Source: Candidatus Scatomorpha stercoravium
GTDB taxonomy: Bacteria; Bacillota; Clostridia; Oscillospirales; Oscillospiraceae
NCBI GenBank assembly: GCA_018716005.1
Contig: DVKN01000131.1
Location: 1-7,541, forward strand
Direction: 5' to 3'
DNA length: 7,541 bases
In this document: positions 5,525 to 7,541 of the stretch, in pieces
Layout: each line of letters begins with the position of its first letter
How positions within the stretch are numbered: position 1 is the stretch's first letter
Position numbers and translations under genes: made by a program
The notes under the pieces: generated by a model
The model's input: the letters and a program-made list of their open reading frames with translations, nothing else
What the model was told of the DNA's origin: nothing
Database searches by the model: none

Positions 5525-6844
5525 TTACGACGCCGCGCCCGCGCTGCGGCCCTCGCGCCGGGGCATCTCCTCTATTACGGCCACCCTCTCGCGCTCCTCG
5601 AGCCTCTCGCGCGCCACGGCCAGCATGAGCTTTATGCGGTTCTCCTGGTTCACGCGCGTCGCACCCGGGTCGTAGTCTATGGGCGTGATGTTCGCCTCCG
5701 GGTAGAGGCTGCGTATGCGGTTTATGACGCCCTTGCCGCAGATGTGGTTCGGCAGGCAGCCGAAGGGCTGCGCGCAGATTATGTTCTCGTAGCCGGAGCG
5801 GACGAGCTCGACCATCTCCGCCGTCAGGAGCCAGCCCTCGCCCATCTTGTCGCCGGTCGAGATGACGCCGTCGGCCAGGCGCACGAGCTTGCGGAAGGGC
5901 AGCGGCGCGTGGAAGCCGCAGCTCTTGAGGGACTCTATCATGACGTCCTCTATCCCGCCGATAATCCCGAGCAGGAGCCCCGAGGCGTTCTTCGTGAAGA
6001 CGTTGCCGCCGTAGAGCCGCGCAGTATTCGAGAAATTGTACACGCAGTACTGCACGAAGCCCATAATCCCCGGCACGTTCACCTCGCAGTCCTGGCTCGC
6101 GAGGAACTTCTCGAGGTCGTTGTTCCCGAGGGGCGAGTACTTCACGTATATCTCGCCGACGACGCCTACTTTTACCTTCGGTGTCCGCACCATGGGGACA
6201 GCGCCGAAGTCCGCGCACATGAGCGGCATGGTCTCGCGCAGCTCGTGTATGCGCCAGGCGCGGTTATCCAGCAGCTCGGAGCGCAGCTGCTCTATCCACT
6301 TCTCCTGTATCTCCGCGGCCTCTCCGGTGTGCACCTCGTAGGGCTCCGTCTGCGCGCGCAGCGTGACGAGCAGGTCGCCGTAGAACAAAACGGCGAAGAG
6401 CTTGCGTATGAGCGTGAGCGTCATGGGGAAGCCGCTGTCGCGCTCGAGCCCGGAGAAGTTGAGGCTGACAACGGGTATGTTTCCGTACCCCGCCTTGTAC
6501 AGGGCCTTGCGGAGCAGGTGGATGTAATTCGAGGCCCGGCAGCCGCCGCCGGTCTGCGTGATTATGAGCGCCGTGTGGTCGAGGTCGTACTTTCCCGAGT
6601 TGAGCGCGTCGATAAACTGCCCGATGACGAGCAGCGCGGGGTAACAGGTGTCGTTGTGGACGTATTTCAGCCCCAATTCCGCCACCTGCGAGCCGCAGTT
6701 CTCCAGGAGCTCGCACTGGTAGCCGTCCTGCTCCATGATGGCCGCCATGAGCCTGAACTGCACCGGCGCCATGTTCGGTATAAGTATTTTGTGCGTTTTC
6801 TTCATCTCCGGCGTGAACCGGGGATAGCTCGGCGCCTCGCTCAT
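5525..6844 (-). CDS. 2-hydroxyacyl-CoA dehydratase / activase-related protein, C-terminal (COG3581-like) part as a separate gene
   Basis: The 439-residue protein resembles the C-terminal part of the large fused acyl-CoA dehydratase activase-related proteins of Clostridia, which are kin to the radical 2-hydroxyacyl-CoA dehydratase and benzoyl-CoA reductase systems. Recognisable blocks: ILIPNMAPVQF (20-30), KYVHNDTCYPALLVIGQ (60-76), ITQTGGGCRASNYI (95-108), VGVVGEIYVKYSPLGNND (227-244), STGDKMGEGWLLTAEMVEL (329-347), CAQPFGCLPNHICGKG (357-372) and IDYDPGATRVNQENRIKLML (389-408). Conserved cysteines at 67, 102, 357 and 363 are candidate iron-sulfur ligands. I know of no assigned reaction for this subfamily, so none is claimed. 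ATG at 6844 is chosen over open frame reaching 7096 because AGGAGG lies 7 nt upstream, it overlaps the preceding stop as ATGA, and the upstream reading is an antisense-like artefact over the neighbouring gene. A charged tail after about residue 412 looks dispensable. Confidence 0.86.
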   Translation of the reverse strand: MSEAPSYPRFTPEMKKTHKILIPNMAPVQFRLMAAIMEQDGYQCELLENCGSQVAELGLKYVHNDTCYPALLVIGQFIDALNSGKYDLDHTALIITQTGGGCRASNYIHLLRKALYKAGYGNIPVVSLNFSGLERDSGFPMTLTLIRKLFAVLFYGDLLVTLRAQTEPYEVHTGEAAEIQEKWIEQLRSELLDNRAWRIHELRETMPLMCADFGAVPMVRTPKVKVGVVGEIYVKYSPLGNNDLEKFLASQDCEVNVPGIMGFVQYCVYNFSNTARLYGGNVFTKNASGLLLGIIGGIEDVMIESLKSCGFHAPLPFRKLVRLADGVISTGDKMGEGWLLTAEMVELVRSGYENIICAQPFGCLPNHICGKGVINRIRSLYPEANITPIDYDPGATRVNQENRIKLMLAVARERLEERERVAVIEEMPRREGRSAGAAS

Positions 6845-7541
6845 CGTCCTGCCTCCTGTCTCTCGTCGAGCGCGGCGAAGAGGCTCCTGAGCCTTATGCG
6901 CACCGCGCCGAGGTTCGTAATCTCGTCTATTTTCAGCTGCGTGTAGAGCTTGCCGCCCCGGTGGAGGATCTCGCGCGTCTCGTCCGTCGTGATGGCGTCG
7001 ACGCCGCAGCCGAAGCTCACGAGCTGCACCAGGTCCATGTCCGGCTGCGAGCAACAGTACTTCGCCGCCGCGTAGAGCCGGGAGTGGTATGTCCACTGGT
7101 TGAGGACAGTGGTGGGGAATTTATCCACCAGCTGGCTCACGGAGTCCTCCGTCACGACCGCCGCGCCGGAGCGCGTTATGAGCGTGTCGATGCCGTGGTT
7201 GACCTCGGGGTCTACGTGGTAGGGCCTGCCGGCGAGGACTATTATCCTGCGTCCCTCAGCGCGGGCTTTTTCGATGATTTCCCGCCCTTTTGCGCGAATC
7301 TGGTCCATATGCCGCTGATATTCGGCGAAAGCGTTCGCCGTCGCGGCCTTTACCTCCTCGTAGGTGATGTCGCGATAGGCCTTGTGCAGGCGTTTGTACG
7401 CCCGGTCGAGGAAATCCCGCGGCCGGTGCAGGCCGATGTAGTCGTAAATGAAGCCGACGTCCTCGAGCTCGGGGCAGTTGCCGCCGAGGACCTCGGGGTA
7501 GTAGGCGACGACCGGGCAGTTGTAGTGGTTGTCGCCGAGGT
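6841..7541 (-). CDS. Acyl-CoA dehydratase activase-related protein, COG3580/DUF2229-like part (5' end outside window)
   Basis: The frame is open to the right edge; 232 residues and the TGA stop are visible, so bases 7541-6841 are the 3' end of a longer gene. An internal ATG at 7308 is not the start, because clear family sequence continues upstream of it (NHYNCPVVAYYPEV near the window edge). Recognisable blocks, numbered from the first visible codon: DNHYNCPV (3-10), VLAGRPYHVDPEVNHGID (101-118), VTEDSVSQL (129-137), NQWTYHSRLYAAAKY (147-161), SFGCGVDAITTDE (175-187) and KIDEITNLGAVRIRLRSL (203-220). Cysteines at 8, 22, 162, 163 and 178 are possible cluster ligands. In fused relatives an N-terminal BcrAD/BadFG ATPase activase precedes this segment and the COG3581 part follows. 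Here the stop overlaps the next gene's ATG. Whether the activase domain is attached upstream cannot be seen. Biochemical role is unassigned. Confidence 0.85.
   Translation of the reverse strand, partial: LGDNHYNCPVVAYYPEVLGGNCPELEDVGFIYDYIGLHRPRDFLDRAYKRLHKAYRDITYEEVKAATANAFAEYQRHMDQIRAKGREIIEKARAEGRRIIVLAGRPYHVDPEVNHGIDTLITRSGAAVVTEDSVSQLVDKFPTTVLNQWTYHSRLYAAAKYCCSQPDMDLVQLVSFGCGVDAITTDETREILHRGGKLYTQLKIDEITNLGAVRIRLRSLFAALDERQEAGR
6852..6857 (-). promoter_or_regulatory. Ribosome binding site of the COG3581-like gene
   Basis: Minus-strand AGGAGG, 7 nt before the ATG at 6844 and located inside the last codons of the upstream gene. It sets the start. It also shows that the two halves of the activase-related protein are separately initiated, not the product of a random frameshift. 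Confidence 0.85.

Noticed and set aside
5381..6946. 521-codon plus-strand open frame opposite the COG3581-like gene
   Set aside because: It is a shadow of the conserved minus-strand gene, would begin inside trkH and run through its terminator, and has a biased composition.
6845..7096. N-terminal extension of the COG3581-like frame up to 7096
   Set aside because: The extension overlaps conserved sequence of the upstream gene in another frame and has no family similarity. The ATG at 6844 has an ideal ribosome binding site.

Overview
The window is ordinary core chromosome from a GC-rich, Gram-positive-type anaerobe, most likely a member of the Clostridia (Oscillospiraceae-like). This placement is inferred from protein resemblance only. 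The clues are a long-form clostridial D-Ala-D-Ala ligase followed by murF, strong AGGAGG ribosome binding sites, a TrkA/TrkH pair, and an acyl-CoA dehydratase activase-related protein of the kind common in anaerobic Firmicutes. No rRNA, tRNA, CRISPR array, insertion sequence or phage gene was seen.

Layout. On the minus strand, bases 1-1478 carry ddl followed by the 5' part of murF, which runs off the left edge. They overlap by an ATGA and form a peptidoglycan precursor operon. Bases 1479-1631 are a compact divergent control region with two convincing sigma-70/sigma-A promoters, each with a 17-bp spacer and an extended -10. They sit symmetrically around a T-tract and carry a hairpin-forming inverted repeat and a separate 10-bp palindrome.

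On the plus strand follow a DEDDh 3'-5' exonuclease with a cysteine-containing C-terminal module (1632-2603), trkA (2655-4016) and trkH (4032-5471). TrkH is the potassium-conducting membrane subunit and TrkA its nucleotide-binding regulatory partner. A hairpin terminator at about 5483-5518 closes this group.

From the right edge, on the minus strand, come two overlapping genes (6841-7541 partial, and 5525-6844). They correspond to the middle (COG3580/DUF2229-like) and C-terminal (COG3581-like) parts of a protein that is a single large polypeptide in many Clostridia. Here they are separate cistrons joined by an ATGA overlap with a dedicated ribosome binding site.

I found no clearly new biological system. 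The items most worth a second look are the symmetric divergent control region between ddl and the exonuclease, the split activase-related gene, the exonuclease's extra C-terminal module, and heavy use of the ATA isoleucine codon despite high GC.
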